Assembly (NCBI GenBank): GCA_945879625.1
Contig: CAMCVA010000005.1
Coordinates: 62,001-126,000, forward strand
Reading direction: 5' to 3'
DNA: 64,000 bases
Source of the DNA: Flavobacterium psychrophilum
Lineage (GTDB): Bacteria > Bacteroidota > Bacteroidia > Flavobacteriales > Flavobacteriaceae
Every line of letters starts with the position of its first letter. The first letter of the stretch is position 1. The position numbers and the translations under genes are program-made. Below the pieces are notes generated by a model. That model worked only from the letters and a program-made list of their open reading frames with translations, did not search any database and was not told where the DNA came from. This document shows, in pieces, positions 1 through 9,254 of this stretch.

Positions 1-1052
1 CATTGGGCCATCGGGTAGTTGTATTTGTGTATGGTCAAAGCAGTGCACAAGTTTTGGATGATCAAGGCGTGCAACTGCATTTTATTCCGTTTAAAAAATA
101 TGCCTTTGGCGGCTGGTATTTTTACCGAAAATTTATTCAACGCTATGTAAATACTTGCATTGCGCGTGAACAGATTCAACTCATTGAAGCGCCTGATTGG
201 ACCGGAATTACTGCTTTTATGCGACTCAATGCGCCCTTGGTAATTCGCTTTCACGGTACCGATGCCTATTTTTGTCATTTGGAAGGCAGGTCCCAAAAAT
301 TAAAGAATTTTCTACTCGAAAAATGGGCGATGCGACAAGCAGTTGCCTTTTCTTCGCCTACACATTTTGCCGCTGAAATTACCCAATTTATCTTCCGATT
401 AAAAGGAAAAAATACAGTAATAATTCCCAACGGCATAAGAATTAGTCAGTTTACCAATCCCAATCCCACTGCGTTTGAACCCGGACTAATCGCTTATTTT
501 GGTACGCTAATTCGCAAAAAAGGAGTGTTTGAATTGATAGAAGTTTTCAAACAGCTACTTGTAGATCAGCCAACTGCTCGTTTAGTTTTGGTGGGTGCCG
601 ATGCTCCCGATATTCAATCAGGCGCCGATTCTACTTGGCATGAGCTTCAAAAAAACATACCTGCTGCTGTTTTAGATCGCATTCAATATACAGGCAAAAT
701 TCCGTATGAACACATGCAAACCTATATTATAAAAGCCCATTTGTGTGTCTTGCCGAGCATGGCCGAAACCCAAGGCATGGTAACGATAGAAGCCATGGCC
801 ATGCAAAAACCAGTACTCACCAGTAATTTTGGTTGGTCAGCAGAACTCATCGAGGACGGCATCAGTGGTTATTGTATTCACCCCAAAAATCACGCGTTGT
901 ATGTTCAAAAAATAGTGGAATTAATGGCAGATAGTCAGCGAACAATACATATGGGAAAAGCAGCAAGAACAAGGGTGGAGCAAAACTTTGACAGCAAAAA
1001 AATTTCGATTCAAAACAGCAATTTTTATCAAGATATCATTAGTAATTTTTAA
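1..1052 (+). CDS. Glycosyltransferase family 4 (GT4), 5'-truncated by the window edge
   Basis: The reading frame is open at the left edge. The first visible residues (LGHRVVVFVYG) are typical of the interior of a GT-B N-terminal domain, so the true start lies outside the window and the TTG at position 3 is unlikely to be the start. The C-terminal Rossmann domain contains the RKKG element near visible residue 170 and a Glu-x7-Glu nucleotide-sugar motif (ETQGMVTIE) near residue 255, as in GT4 retaining transferases. It probably transfers a sugar from a nucleotide donor onto a lipid-linked glycan on the cytoplasmic face of the membrane. It heads a run of eight + strand polysaccharide genes. Donor and acceptor cannot be told from sequence. 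Confidence 0.85.
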   Translation, partial: LGHRVVVFVYGQSSAQVLDDQGVQLHFIPFKKYAFGGWYFYRKFIQRYVNTCIAREQIQLIEAPDWTGITAFMRLNAPLVIRFHGTDAYFCHLEGRSQKLKNFLLEKWAMRQAVAFSSPTHFAAEITQFIFRLKGKNTVIIPNGIRISQFTNPNPTAFEPGLIAYFGTLIRKKGVFELIEVFKQLLVDQPTARLVLVGADAPDIQSGADSTWHELQKNIPAAVLDRIQYTGKIPYEHMQTYIIKAHLCVLPSMAETQGMVTIEAMAMQKPVLTSNFGWSAELIEDGISGYCIHPKNHALYVQKIVELMADSQRTIHMGKAARTRVEQNFDSKKISIQNSNFYQDIISNF

Positions 1053-1175
1053 GTGATTAGTTATACATTTGGAATTAGTGCATGACAAGTCTGAAAACGC
1101 ATCTTATAGGTATCTATTTGCTGCTTTTTGGATGATAAATACAGTTATTAAGCAGATTTAATTTATAATACACAA

Positions 1176-2714
1176 ATGATTTTAAAAGAACATCAAACTT
1201 CTAGAGGCGAAATCATACTCTATAATGGGAATTTAGAAACCCAAAAATTAGATGTTTTAGCAGAAGGATACGGTGACATATGGCACAGCTCTTTTGAACA
1301 AGGTTATAAAAATGCCTTTCCCGAAATTGCGATACAAGGATCGGTATTGTTTTGGTATGGTACTGATTTTGATAACTTGGATCAATGTGTGAGTTGGCGG
1401 ATCAATCCCAATCAGTTTGCCATTAGAAAATCGACCTGGGAAACTTTAGGCGGATTTGATTCTGATTACAAAAGCATCCAAATGCAAGCATTCGATTTTG
1501 GCGTGTGCAGTCTTCGGTTTCAAGGCGCAATCCCACTATATGTAAGCGGACTTTTTGAATCAAATGAAATAGAACCTATCCAAATTTCTGCACGCGATCG
1601 CTATACTTTTTTTATCAAAAATTTCAAGATTGATCATGCCCTATTTATGGTATATCGAAAAGGGTTCTGGAAGTATTCAGAATGGGATGCTTTTTTGTAT
1701 GCTAAAAAACAATTTTCAATGCGTGTCAATAGAACACTTTTACCGCCCAGAAAATTGAAAGATATAGAAGGAGAGCCTACCGTTAGTTATATCATTCCAA
1801 CTATGTTTAGGCAAGATTTTACCTTGCAATTGCTCCACGATTTGGCCCATCAAAACTATCTGCCTACACAAGTGTTTGTCGTCGATGCTACCCCAGAAAA
1901 TGATCGCGACGAATCGCGCTATCAAACACAAGAATTTCCGTTTGACCTTCAAGTAATTTGGCAAAAATCGAAAGGGAGTTGTCGGGCCAGAAATGAAGCG
2001 ATTGAATTGTGTACGGGCGATTATATTGTATTTGGCGATGATGACATTCGAATTCCACCCGATTTTATAGCAAATCACATCAAAGTTTTGCAAACCTATA
2101 ACGCAGGGGCCAGTAATGGCTTGGACATAACTGCCGATCACGCAACGCAAGGCTTAGAAGATTTAAAGAATAAATTGAACGCGATTGACCATACAAGATG
2201 GGTTGTTGGAACCGCTCAAATGTTTAGTAATGCCAATTCTTGTGTAAAAAAAATATACGTAGACCAGTTGGTCGGAAACGACATCAACTACGATGGAGGC
2301 TATGGAGAAGATGGCGACTTTGGCTTGTCTCTACTCAAACTGGGTGTTCCGGTGTTACAAAACCCATTTCCTACAAATTTACATTTGAAGCCAGGGAATG
2401 GGGGCTATCGAATATGGGGCAACCAGGCCAAAATTATGGGCAAGAAAAGAAAAATTCAACCTTGGGAATTGGATACACCAGTAAAATGGGTTCGACCGGT
2501 TCCGAGTCCTACGTTGACGTATCAATTTCATAAACATTTCACCCCACAACAACGGGCTGAGTTTCGCCACCGCTATTTTATGACCTTTTTGATACAAGGT
2601 CCAAAAATTAGTTTTCTATATCGTGTTTTGAGAATGCCCTACAAGCAGGTACAATTTAATCGGTCTATTTTTTATGCCAAAAAATTAGTGAAATTGGGCG
2701 TAAGAACAAAATAA
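1176..2714 (+). CDS. Glycosyltransferase family 2 with an extra N-terminal half-domain
   Basis: A 512-residue protein. The catalytic GT2 domain spans about residues 203-420: the strand VSYIIPT, an acidic GDDD metal/nucleotide site near residue 287, and a GGYGEDGDFG acceptor-side motif near 400. The first 160 residues contain WETLGGFDSDY and a following acidic/aromatic segment that resemble the C-terminal half of another GT2 domain, but no donor-binding half precedes them. An in-frame stop (TAA at 1149) closes the frame upstream, so this is not simply a missed start. The gene lies 123 bases after the preceding GT4 gene and 5 bases before the next GT2 gene. It probably assembles a surface glycan; the specific linkage is unknown. 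Confidence 0.8.
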   Translation: MILKEHQTSRGEIILYNGNLETQKLDVLAEGYGDIWHSSFEQGYKNAFPEIAIQGSVLFWYGTDFDNLDQCVSWRINPNQFAIRKSTWETLGGFDSDYKSIQMQAFDFGVCSLRFQGAIPLYVSGLFESNEIEPIQISARDRYTFFIKNFKIDHALFMVYRKGFWKYSEWDAFLYAKKQFSMRVNRTLLPPRKLKDIEGEPTVSYIIPTMFRQDFTLQLLHDLAHQNYLPTQVFVVDATPENDRDESRYQTQEFPFDLQVIWQKSKGSCRARNEAIELCTGDYIVFGDDDIRIPPDFIANHIKVLQTYNAGASNGLDITADHATQGLEDLKNKLNAIDHTRWVVGTAQMFSNANSCVKKIYVDQLVGNDINYDGGYGEDGDFGLSLLKLGVPVLQNPFPTNLHLKPGNGGYRIWGNQAKIMGKKRKIQPWELDTPVKWVRPVPSPTLTYQFHKHFTPQQRAEFRHRYFMTFLIQGPKISFLYRVLRMPYKQVQFNRSIFYAKKLVKLGVRTK

Positions 2715-2719
2715 TACAT

Positions 2720-3718
2720 ATGAATTTCACCTTAGTTGTTTGCACCTACATGCGGCCAAAACCGTTAACTGATTTGTTGGAGTCGGTGAATAATCAAACG
2801 CGTTACCCCAACGAAATTCTAATAGTTGATGGTTCTACTAATGAAGAGACGAAAGCTTTATTTAGTAGCAATCCGATAAAAAATTTGACCTATTATTTGG
2901 TAGATGCTAATCATAGAGGCCTAACGAAACAACGCAATTTTGGGATAGAAAAAGTTGCAAAATCATCAGAAGTAGTTTGTTTTCTTGATGACGACACCTA
3001 TTTAGCTCCAGATTATTTTGAGCAATTGATGCAAACCTATTCTGATTATCCGGAGGCACTTGGCGTGGGCGGTTATATTTCAAACGAAAGTCAATGGCAA
3101 CCAGTATCGCATGACTATGTCCCATCATTTCGTGAATTTTATTATGATGGATATAAAATACAAGACAGCAGCCGATTTATATTGCGCAAACGCCTCGCCT
3201 TGGATTCTAATGTGCCTCCAGGGTTTTCACCCCGCTATTCGCACGGCCGAAGTATTGGTTTTTTACCACCATCAGGCAAAACATACAAAGTGGAACAACT
3301 CATGGGTGGGGTAGCTTCCTATAAAATGGAGGTATTTGCAAACTTTAAATTTTCAACTTTTTTTGAAGGCTATGGCTTGTATGAAGACGCCGATTTTTCG
3401 TTAAGGGTTTCCCAGACAGGACCTTTGTATATAAATACTGCGGCTCAATTGGCTCATTATCACGATTATTCGGGACGGCCCAATGCCTTTCTTTATGGCA
3501 AAATGGTGGTGCGCAACGGCTGGTATGTGTGGCGAGTAAGATGGAATTCACCTACTTGGAACGACCGATTAAAATGGAATTCAATTACCATTTTGTTGAC
3601 ACTCATCCGGTTTAGCAATACCTTTACCACACCTCATCGTAAAAAAGCCTTTTTGGAAGCTTGCGGTAGAACGTTTAGTTGGTTTGTATTACTTTTGAAA
3701 AAACCTAAAATAGAATGA
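2720..3718 (+). CDS. Glycosyltransferase family 2
   Basis: A 332-residue single-domain GT2 inverting transferase. The N-terminus LVVCTYMRP is the first beta strand of the GT-A fold, FLDDDT near residue 87 supplies the DxD-type metal site, and GGVASYK near 195 with EDADFSLRV near 221 are the usual acceptor-side motifs. Its last four bases overlap the next start codon (ATGA), which suggests translational coupling. It is part of the surface-polysaccharide operon; substrate unknown. Confidence 0.87.
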   Translation: MNFTLVVCTYMRPKPLTDLLESVNNQTRYPNEILIVDGSTNEETKALFSSNPIKNLTYYLVDANHRGLTKQRNFGIEKVAKSSEVVCFLDDDTYLAPDYFEQLMQTYSDYPEALGVGGYISNESQWQPVSHDYVPSFREFYYDGYKIQDSSRFILRKRLALDSNVPPGFSPRYSHGRSIGFLPPSGKTYKVEQLMGGVASYKMEVFANFKFSTFFEGYGLYEDADFSLRVSQTGPLYINTAAQLAHYHDYSGRPNAFLYGKMVVRNGWYVWRVRWNSPTWNDRLKWNSITILLTLIRFSNTFTTPHRKKAFLEACGRTFSWFVLLLKKPKIE

Positions 3719-4269
3719 CAACTTTTCAACTCATCTATTCAGATTATAAAAAACACAAAAAATACGGTGCCAATTTTTTTGTAATACTTTTTCTGACCCA
3801 AGGATTTTGGGCTAGTTTTCAGTACAGAATTGCACATTTTGTAGTCACAAAAATCACCTGGCCACCCGGTAAGTTTTTTTTTAAGTTTGGTATCATTTTG
3901 TGGCAAAAATGGATTGAACTCATCACCGGAATATCTATTCCTGCTTCAGTAAAAATAGGCCACTCCCTCTATATTGGTCACTTTGGAGGTATTATTATTA
4001 ATAGCGATGCCATTCTGGGTGACAATTGCAATCTATCCCAAAATGTTACGATAGGGGTTTCAGGCCTCGGCGAAAAAAGAGGGGTTCCAGTTATAGGAAA
4101 CAATGTTTTTATTGCGGCAAATAGTGTTGTTGCTGGCAAAATTCACATTGAAGACGATGTGCTCATTGGAGCATGTTCTTTTGTGAATACAGATGTAAAA
4201 ACACATACCACGGTAGTTGGCGTTCCAGCTGTTGTGATTTCAACAAATGGCTCAATCGGATATATTTAA
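3715..4269 (+). CDS. Serine acetyltransferase-like hexapeptide-repeat acyltransferase
   Basis: A 184-residue protein. An alpha-helical N-terminus (about 1-75) is followed by left-handed beta-helix hexapeptides (IGHSLYIGHFGGIIINSDA, LGDNCNLSQNVTIGVSG, IGNNVFIAANSVVAGKI). The HFGG and NVTIG elements are those of CysE-like enzymes. Within a glycan locus such proteins usually O- or N-acetylate a sugar (WcaB/SatA-like) rather than making O-acetylserine. This is inference from context, and a cysteine-biosynthesis role is not excluded. Starts and stops overlap with both neighbours (ATGA at 3715 and TAATG at 4267), so it is translated as part of the polysaccharide operon. Confidence 0.8.
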   Translation: MTTFQLIYSDYKKHKKYGANFFVILFLTQGFWASFQYRIAHFVVTKITWPPGKFFFKFGIILWQKWIELITGISIPASVKIGHSLYIGHFGGIIINSDAILGDNCNLSQNVTIGVSGLGEKRGVPVIGNNVFIAANSVVAGKIHIEDDVLIGACSFVNTDVKTHTTVVGVPAVVISTNGSIGYI

Positions 4270-5387
4270 TGAAATTAGTCGTTATATCATCAGCTCCTTT
4301 GGTTTTAAAACAAAAGAACTACTATGCCTATAGTCCCTTTGTGAAAGAATTGATGATATGGGCTCAACAAGAAATAGAAATTGGGATGCTTTGTCCAATT
4401 TGGAAGGAAGATAAAGGACTTTTAATTTCTCCAATTTTATTTCCAATCACAAAATTATTTCCAAGTATAGAATTTAATAGTACAAATTTATTTAATGCGA
4501 TAAAATCCCTTTTCGTTTCCTTTCTAAATTTATATTATTTGATTCAAGCAATGATTTGGGCCGATCATATTCACTTGCGTTGTCCTGGAAATATTGGCCT
4601 TTTGGGTTGTGTGGTACAAATTTTCTTTCCTAAAAAAATTAAAACTGCCAAATACGCAGGCAATTGGGATCCGCATTCCAAGCAACCGTGGAGCTATAAA
4701 CTACAACGCTGGATTTTGCAAAATACTTTTTTATCGCGCAACATGACCGTGTTGGTCTATGGCGAATGGCCGACTATGAGCAGCAATTGCCGTTCTTTTT
4801 TTACCGCTACCTACCGGGATTCTGATAAAAAACTCACGCTTCCTCGGCCATTAACACCGCCTATTCAATGCCTGTTTGTGGGAAGTTTAACTGCAGGAAA
4901 GAATCCATTATATGCGATTCAATTGGTAGAATATTTGCTAAAAAAAGGCATTTCAATTCAACTCAAATTATATGGAGATGGCACCGAACGCACTTCATTA
5001 GAAGCCTATTGCGCTCAAGCCGCTATCGATTTGGCGATTGAATTTTGTGGCAATCAAGAGGCTCACCAAATTCAAAAAGCCTACGAATCGAGTCATTTTT
5101 TAGTGTTGCCCTCTCAAAGTGAAGGATGGCCAAAAGCAGTTGCTGAAGCTATGTTTTGGGGCTGTGTTCCTTTGGTCACCGCTGTTTCATGCGTGCCTTC
5201 TATGTTGAACAACCAAACCAGAGGCCTGCTTTTGGATGTACAACTTGAACAAGATGCCCAGCGCATTATCGAATTGGTACAAAACCCCTTGGACTATGCG
5301 TCCAAAGCAATAGCTGCCATGGAGTGGTCTAGACAATTCACACTAGATCAGTTTGAAATAGAAATTGCAAAATTGGTAAGACCATGA
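4269..5387 (+). CDS. Glycosyltransferase family 4
   Basis: A 372-residue GT-B transferase. The ATG at 4269 is chosen over the longer frame opening at 4173 because it gives the usual N-terminal strand (MKLVVISSAP) and a TAATG stop-start overlap with the upstream acyltransferase. The C-terminal domain starts with LFVGSLTAGKNP and carries the Glu-x7-Glu motif EGWPKAVAE near residue 287. It is coupled to the next gene by an ATGA overlap at 5384. It probably adds one sugar to the repeat unit; donor and acceptor unknown. Confidence 0.85.
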   Translation: MKLVVISSAPLVLKQKNYYAYSPFVKELMIWAQQEIEIGMLCPIWKEDKGLLISPILFPITKLFPSIEFNSTNLFNAIKSLFVSFLNLYYLIQAMIWADHIHLRCPGNIGLLGCVVQIFFPKKIKTAKYAGNWDPHSKQPWSYKLQRWILQNTFLSRNMTVLVYGEWPTMSSNCRSFFTATYRDSDKKLTLPRPLTPPIQCLFVGSLTAGKNPLYAIQLVEYLLKKGISIQLKLYGDGTERTSLEAYCAQAAIDLAIEFCGNQEAHQIQKAYESSHFLVLPSQSEGWPKAVAEAMFWGCVPLVTAVSCVPSMLNNQTRGLLLDVQLEQDAQRIIELVQNPLDYASKAIAAMEWSRQFTLDQFEIEIAKLVRP

Positions 5388-6454
5388 GAATTGTGCAACT
5401 AATAGACTCGCTAGAAGCTGGTGGAGCTGAGCGCATGGCGGTAAATCTCGCTAATGGTTTGGCAAAGCAGGTAGAATTTTCTGGATTGGTCTGTACCCGC
5501 AAGGAGGGACTCTTACAAGCGCAAATTCGATCAGAAGTAAACTATTTTTTTATGGCCAAAAAATCGGCTCTAGATCTCACTGCTTTATTTCGTTTACGAA
5601 AGTACTGCCTTAGCTATAATGTGACCCATGTGCACGCGCATGCCACCTCCTTTTTTACTGCTTTTTTGCTTCGATTGTTGCTCCCCAAACTCAAAATTAT
5701 TTACCATCATCATTACGGATTAAGTGCAAATTTAGACCAACGCCCACCGCATTTGCTTCGCCTATGTTCTACTCTTTTTGCAGGCATTCTCGTTGTCAAT
5801 GAACCACTAAAAAAATGGGCGCAAGAAAAATTGGCTTGCACAAACGTGCGCTACCTGCCAAATTTTGTATCACCAACTTCCTCTACAGAATTAGTAGCAC
5901 CATTGGCAGGAATAGTAGGAAAACGAATTTTGTGTTTGGCCAATTTACGTCAAGAAAAAAATCATCAACTGCTTCTAGCTGTAGCTGAATTGCTCAGCCA
6001 ATCCCATTCTGATTGGACGTTTCATTTGGTTGGGCAGGATTTTAATGATGAGTATGCTTTTCAGCTAAAAAAACAAATACGTGAAAAAGACTTAGACCAG
6101 TATGTTTTTATTTATGGTACTCGCGCCGATATTGCCCCAATTGCCAACTCGTGTTCGATTGGAATTTTAACTTCAATCGCAGAGGGACTTCCCTTGGCGT
6201 TATTGGAATATGGCTATTATGGACTACCAGTTGTAGTGACCAATGTTGGTGGAATTGCAGCATTAGTTGATCACCAAAAGGAGGGATTTGTTGTGCCCTC
6301 GGGTTCTGTAGATTTGTTTTATAAATCTTTAGTTGAACTCATCGAGAATCAAAATCTTCGTCTTAGCTTTGGACAAGCCTTACAAGCCAAAATACAACAG
6401 AATTATTCAGAAGAAAGCGTGATTAATGCCTTTCTAAAATGGAGTAAGGAATAA
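5384..6454 (+). CDS. Glycosyltransferase family 4
   Basis: A 356-residue GT4 protein. The N-terminal domain begins RIVQLIDSLEAGGAERMAVNLA, the classic GT4 opening with the GGAE loop. The C-terminal domain contains the Glu-x7-Glu motif EGLPLALLE near residue 263 followed by GLPVV and a VGG loop. It overlaps the upstream GT4 by four bases and lies three bases before the membrane polymerase/ligase gene, so co-expression is very likely. Confidence 0.88.
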   Translation: MRIVQLIDSLEAGGAERMAVNLANGLAKQVEFSGLVCTRKEGLLQAQIRSEVNYFFMAKKSALDLTALFRLRKYCLSYNVTHVHAHATSFFTAFLLRLLLPKLKIIYHHHYGLSANLDQRPPHLLRLCSTLFAGILVVNEPLKKWAQEKLACTNVRYLPNFVSPTSSTELVAPLAGIVGKRILCLANLRQEKNHQLLLAVAELLSQSHSDWTFHLVGQDFNDEYAFQLKKQIREKDLDQYVFIYGTRADIAPIANSCSIGILTSIAEGLPLALLEYGYYGLPVVVTNVGGIAALVDHQKEGFVVPSGSVDLFYKSLVELIENQNLRLSFGQALQAKIQQNYSEESVINAFLKWSKE

Positions 6455-6457
6455 CCA

Positions 6458-7804
6458 ATGAATACAGCTGACAAACGCTATTTATATTTAATTATAATCC
6501 ATATTATAATCGGGTTGGGTTTGTATTACGTGCCCTTTTTTCCGAAATTCTATGGCTATGGCATGTTGATATGTGGAGCCTATTTTGTGCTCAATTCTAG
6601 AAACCAAAATAATGAAGTGCTCTATGCGGCAGCCTATATAGTGGGAGCAGAGGTAGCCTTGCGCATGACCGATGGAAACCCCATATATGAATTTTCGAAA
6701 TATGCCGTAATTGTGTTCATGTTAATTGGAATTTATTTCAGTGGTGTTTCCAAAAATGCAGTTCCAATTTGGCTTTACATCTTGTTTTTACTACCCGGAT
6801 TGATTATTGGCTATTATACTTTAGACGGACTTGATAGTGTAAAAAACGCCATCTCATTCAATATTTCAGGTCCCTTATGCTTGGGTCTCTCGGCCTTGTA
6901 TTGCTACACCCGAAAAGTCAGTTTTAAGCAAATAAACGAACTGCTTTTACTCGTCGGATTGCCCATTATTTCTTGTTCTATCTATTTGTATTTGTATACG
7001 CCCGAATTAAAAGACGTCCTACTAGGAACCGGTTCAAATTTTGCAACTTCTGGCGGATTTGGTCCTAATCAGGTGGCTACAATGTTGGGCTTGGGAATGT
7101 TTGTATTTTTTTCGCGCCTCATTTTTTTTTCGCCCAATCCGCTATTGTTTGTTGTCAATGCGTTAGTTGCAGTAGAACTCAGTTACCGCGGATTGATTAC
7201 TTTTTCCCGAGGAGGCATAGTAACTAGTTTACTCATGCTTATTGCGTTGGTGTTGGTCACTTATTTTAGAATTAACCCCAAGGCACGGATTAAAATGAAT
7301 TACATTTTGCTTGCGCTTGTATTTGGTATGGTGGGAACTTGGGTATTTTCGTCTTCCCAAACCAACGGACTAATTAATAAAAGGTATGCCAACCAAGACA
7401 TCAATGGACGGGTAAAACAAGACCGATTTACAGGCAGAGAAGAATTGGCCAAAGATGAAATTTCTGCCTTTTTAACCCATCCTATTTTTGGTTTGGGTGT
7501 GGGTAAAATTGCCGAGAATAGACAAAAAAAGACGGGTGATTTGGTTGTGTCTCACAACGAAATTACGCGCACCTTGGGCGAACACGGCGCGTTTGGAATT
7601 CTCGCACTCCTCGTCCTGTTTACATTGCCGTTGTTTATATTTTTTAGAAACACCTACAACATTTATATTCTATCTTTCTTAGTGTTTTGGTTATTGACCA
7701 TAAACCATGCTGCTATGCGTTTGGCAGCACCTGCTTTTATCTATGCCTTAGCTTTATTAGACATCTATGTACCTGCTACAAAAGAAGCGTTTGATTCGGT
7801 CTAA
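6458..7804 (+). CDS. O-antigen ligase/polymerase-like (Wzy/WaaL) membrane protein
   Basis: A 448-residue, very hydrophobic protein with about ten to twelve predicted transmembrane segments and one larger extracytoplasmic loop (about residues 300-365) holding DRFTGREELAKDEI, an arginine-rich HPIFGLGVGK stretch and an HNEITRTLGEHG motif. This layout (conserved GLGxG, His-Asn, and a Gly-Glu/His segment before the last helices) is that of the Wzy_C/O-antigen ligase superfamily. It would polymerise or ligate undecaprenyl-linked glycan units at the periplasmic face. Sequence alone does not separate polymerase from ligase. Confidence 0.78.
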   Translation: MNTADKRYLYLIIIHIIIGLGLYYVPFFPKFYGYGMLICGAYFVLNSRNQNNEVLYAAAYIVGAEVALRMTDGNPIYEFSKYAVIVFMLIGIYFSGVSKNAVPIWLYILFLLPGLIIGYYTLDGLDSVKNAISFNISGPLCLGLSALYCYTRKVSFKQINELLLLVGLPIISCSIYLYLYTPELKDVLLGTGSNFATSGGFGPNQVATMLGLGMFVFFSRLIFFSPNPLLFVVNALVAVELSYRGLITFSRGGIVTSLLMLIALVLVTYFRINPKARIKMNYILLALVFGMVGTWVFSSSQTNGLINKRYANQDINGRVKQDRFTGREELAKDEISAFLTHPIFGLGVGKIAENRQKKTGDLVVSHNEITRTLGEHGAFGILALLVLFTLPLFIFFRNTYNIYILSFLVFWLLTINHAAMRLAAPAFIYALALLDIYVPATKEAFDSV

Positions 7805-7840
7805 TTTGTTGTATATCAATTAATATAATCCTTATTTTTG
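7805..7840 (+). promoter_or_regulatory. Bacteroidetes-type promoter before the glycosylphosphotransferase gene
   Basis: TTTGTTG at 7805-7811 is followed, 21 bases after the TTG, by TATTTTTG at 7833-7840, a full match to the -7 form TAnnTTTG. The ATG is 15 bases downstream. It suggests that the last gene of the glycan locus can be transcribed on its own. Confidence 0.5.
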
Positions 7841-7855
7841 AAAAAATTATAACCA

Positions 7856-9253
7856 ATGCCCAATAGAAACAAAATACATTTTGAAATTTCAGAGCGAAAA
7901 GTTTTGCTTCGAATTTTTGATATTATTACAGTTTTGTTGGCCTTGTATAGTGTGGGTTTTGTGTTTAATTTTAATTATTTTCAGTTTTCGACTTCCAATT
8001 TTTATTGGACCATCGTATTGGGAATCTACTTGACAATTTTCGGAACTGTTTTCGAAATGTACAACTTGCAAGTAGCTAGTAATCAGGTGCAAATCATTAA
8101 AAGTATTGTACTTACATCATCAACCACCGTTTTGGTCTATTTGCTTACTCCAATTTTTACGCCGGTGTTGCCCTCCAATCGATTGCAAATTCTCTTTTTC
8201 TATTTGGCTATTTTCTTGGCACTTTTCGTTTGGCGCTTGATTTATGTGGCTTTTTTTGCTTCCAATCGATTCACGAAAAATGTCATTCTTATTTGCGATA
8301 AAGACCAATTGAAAGAATTGGTTTTGGGATTAGAAAATGCTGATCCGCATTACAAAGTGGTGGGTTATATTAATTCAGATAATACAGCAGTTTCTGACGA
8401 TCGTTTTACTGGAAATTTAACCCAAATTGAAAGCAACGAATTGGAAAAATTTGTTTTAAAACATGCGGTTTCCGAAGTAGTAGTAGCCTCCCAAAACACA
8501 GAAGGTATTACCGCGCAATTGTACAACCAATTAATTCATTTACTAGAAAATGGATTTATGATCAAAGAATACACACAGGTATACGAAACGCTCACCCAGC
8601 GCATCCCCGTGCAATATGTAGCCCGCGATTTTTACCGCTATTTTCCTTTCAGCCGCAGCAACCAAAATCACCTGTATTTGTTGTTTATTCGTTTGGCAGA
8701 TTTACTAGTTGGTTTCATCGGAATAGCCGTAGGGCTTGGTTTACTTCCTTTTATACTAATCGGAAATCTACTTGCCAATCGGGGATCCTTATTTTATACA
8801 CAGGAGCGTGTGGGAAAAAATGGAGTAGTATTTAATATCGTGAAACTGCGTACCATGATTAAAAATGCCGAAGCGAACGGGGCAGTTTTTACAACTTTCA
8901 ATGACAGTCGCGTGACGGCTTTCGGAAAAATTATGCGCAAAACCCGAATCGACGAATTCCCTCAGTTTTACAACATCATTAAAGGTGAAATGTCGTTGAT
9001 TGGTCCACGACCCGAACGCCCTGTATTCGTAGATGAAATTGCCGAAACGATGCCGTTTTATGAAACCCGTCATATTATAAAACCCGGACTTACCGGCTGG
9101 GCACAAGTCAATTATTCCTATGGTGAATCCGTTAACGACAGTCTAATAAAACTGCAATATGATTTGTACTACATTAAGCACCGCAGTATTTTCTTGGATA
9201 TTAATATTTGCGTCAAAACCCTGAGCACGATCTTGTTCTACAGGGGGCAATAA
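7856..9253 (+). CDS. Polyprenyl glycosylphosphotransferase (WcaJ/WbaP-like initiating sugar transferase)
   Basis: A 465-residue protein. The N-terminus has four to five membrane helices (about 15-130), followed by a CoA-binding-like cytosolic domain (about 140-260). The C-terminal bacterial sugar transferase domain follows one more helix near 280 and carries KLRTM, the RIDEFPQ and SLIGPRPERP signatures and the PGLTGWAQVNY motif. The family transfers a hexose-1-phosphate to undecaprenyl phosphate, starting each glycan repeat. This fits its place at the end of the glycosyltransferase run. Its stop lies one base from the stop of the convergent lnt gene. Confidence 0.9.
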   Translation: MPNRNKIHFEISERKVLLRIFDIITVLLALYSVGFVFNFNYFQFSTSNFYWTIVLGIYLTIFGTVFEMYNLQVASNQVQIIKSIVLTSSTTVLVYLLTPIFTPVLPSNRLQILFFYLAIFLALFVWRLIYVAFFASNRFTKNVILICDKDQLKELVLGLENADPHYKVVGYINSDNTAVSDDRFTGNLTQIESNELEKFVLKHAVSEVVVASQNTEGITAQLYNQLIHLLENGFMIKEYTQVYETLTQRIPVQYVARDFYRYFPFSRSNQNHLYLLFIRLADLLVGFIGIAVGLGLLPFILIGNLLANRGSLFYTQERVGKNGVVFNIVKLRTMIKNAEANGAVFTTFNDSRVTAFGKIMRKTRIDEFPQFYNIIKGEMSLIGPRPERPVFVDEIAETMPFYETRHIIKPGLTGWAQVNYSYGESVNDSLIKLQYDLYYIKHRSIFLDINICVKTLSTILFYRGQ

Positions 9254-9254
9254 A

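Noticed and set aside
4173..4268. Longer start for the GT4 gene at 4269
   Set aside because: The extension reads antisense-like, Cys/His-rich residues over the upstream acyltransferase gene; the ATG at 4269 gives a normal N-terminus and a TAATG overlap.
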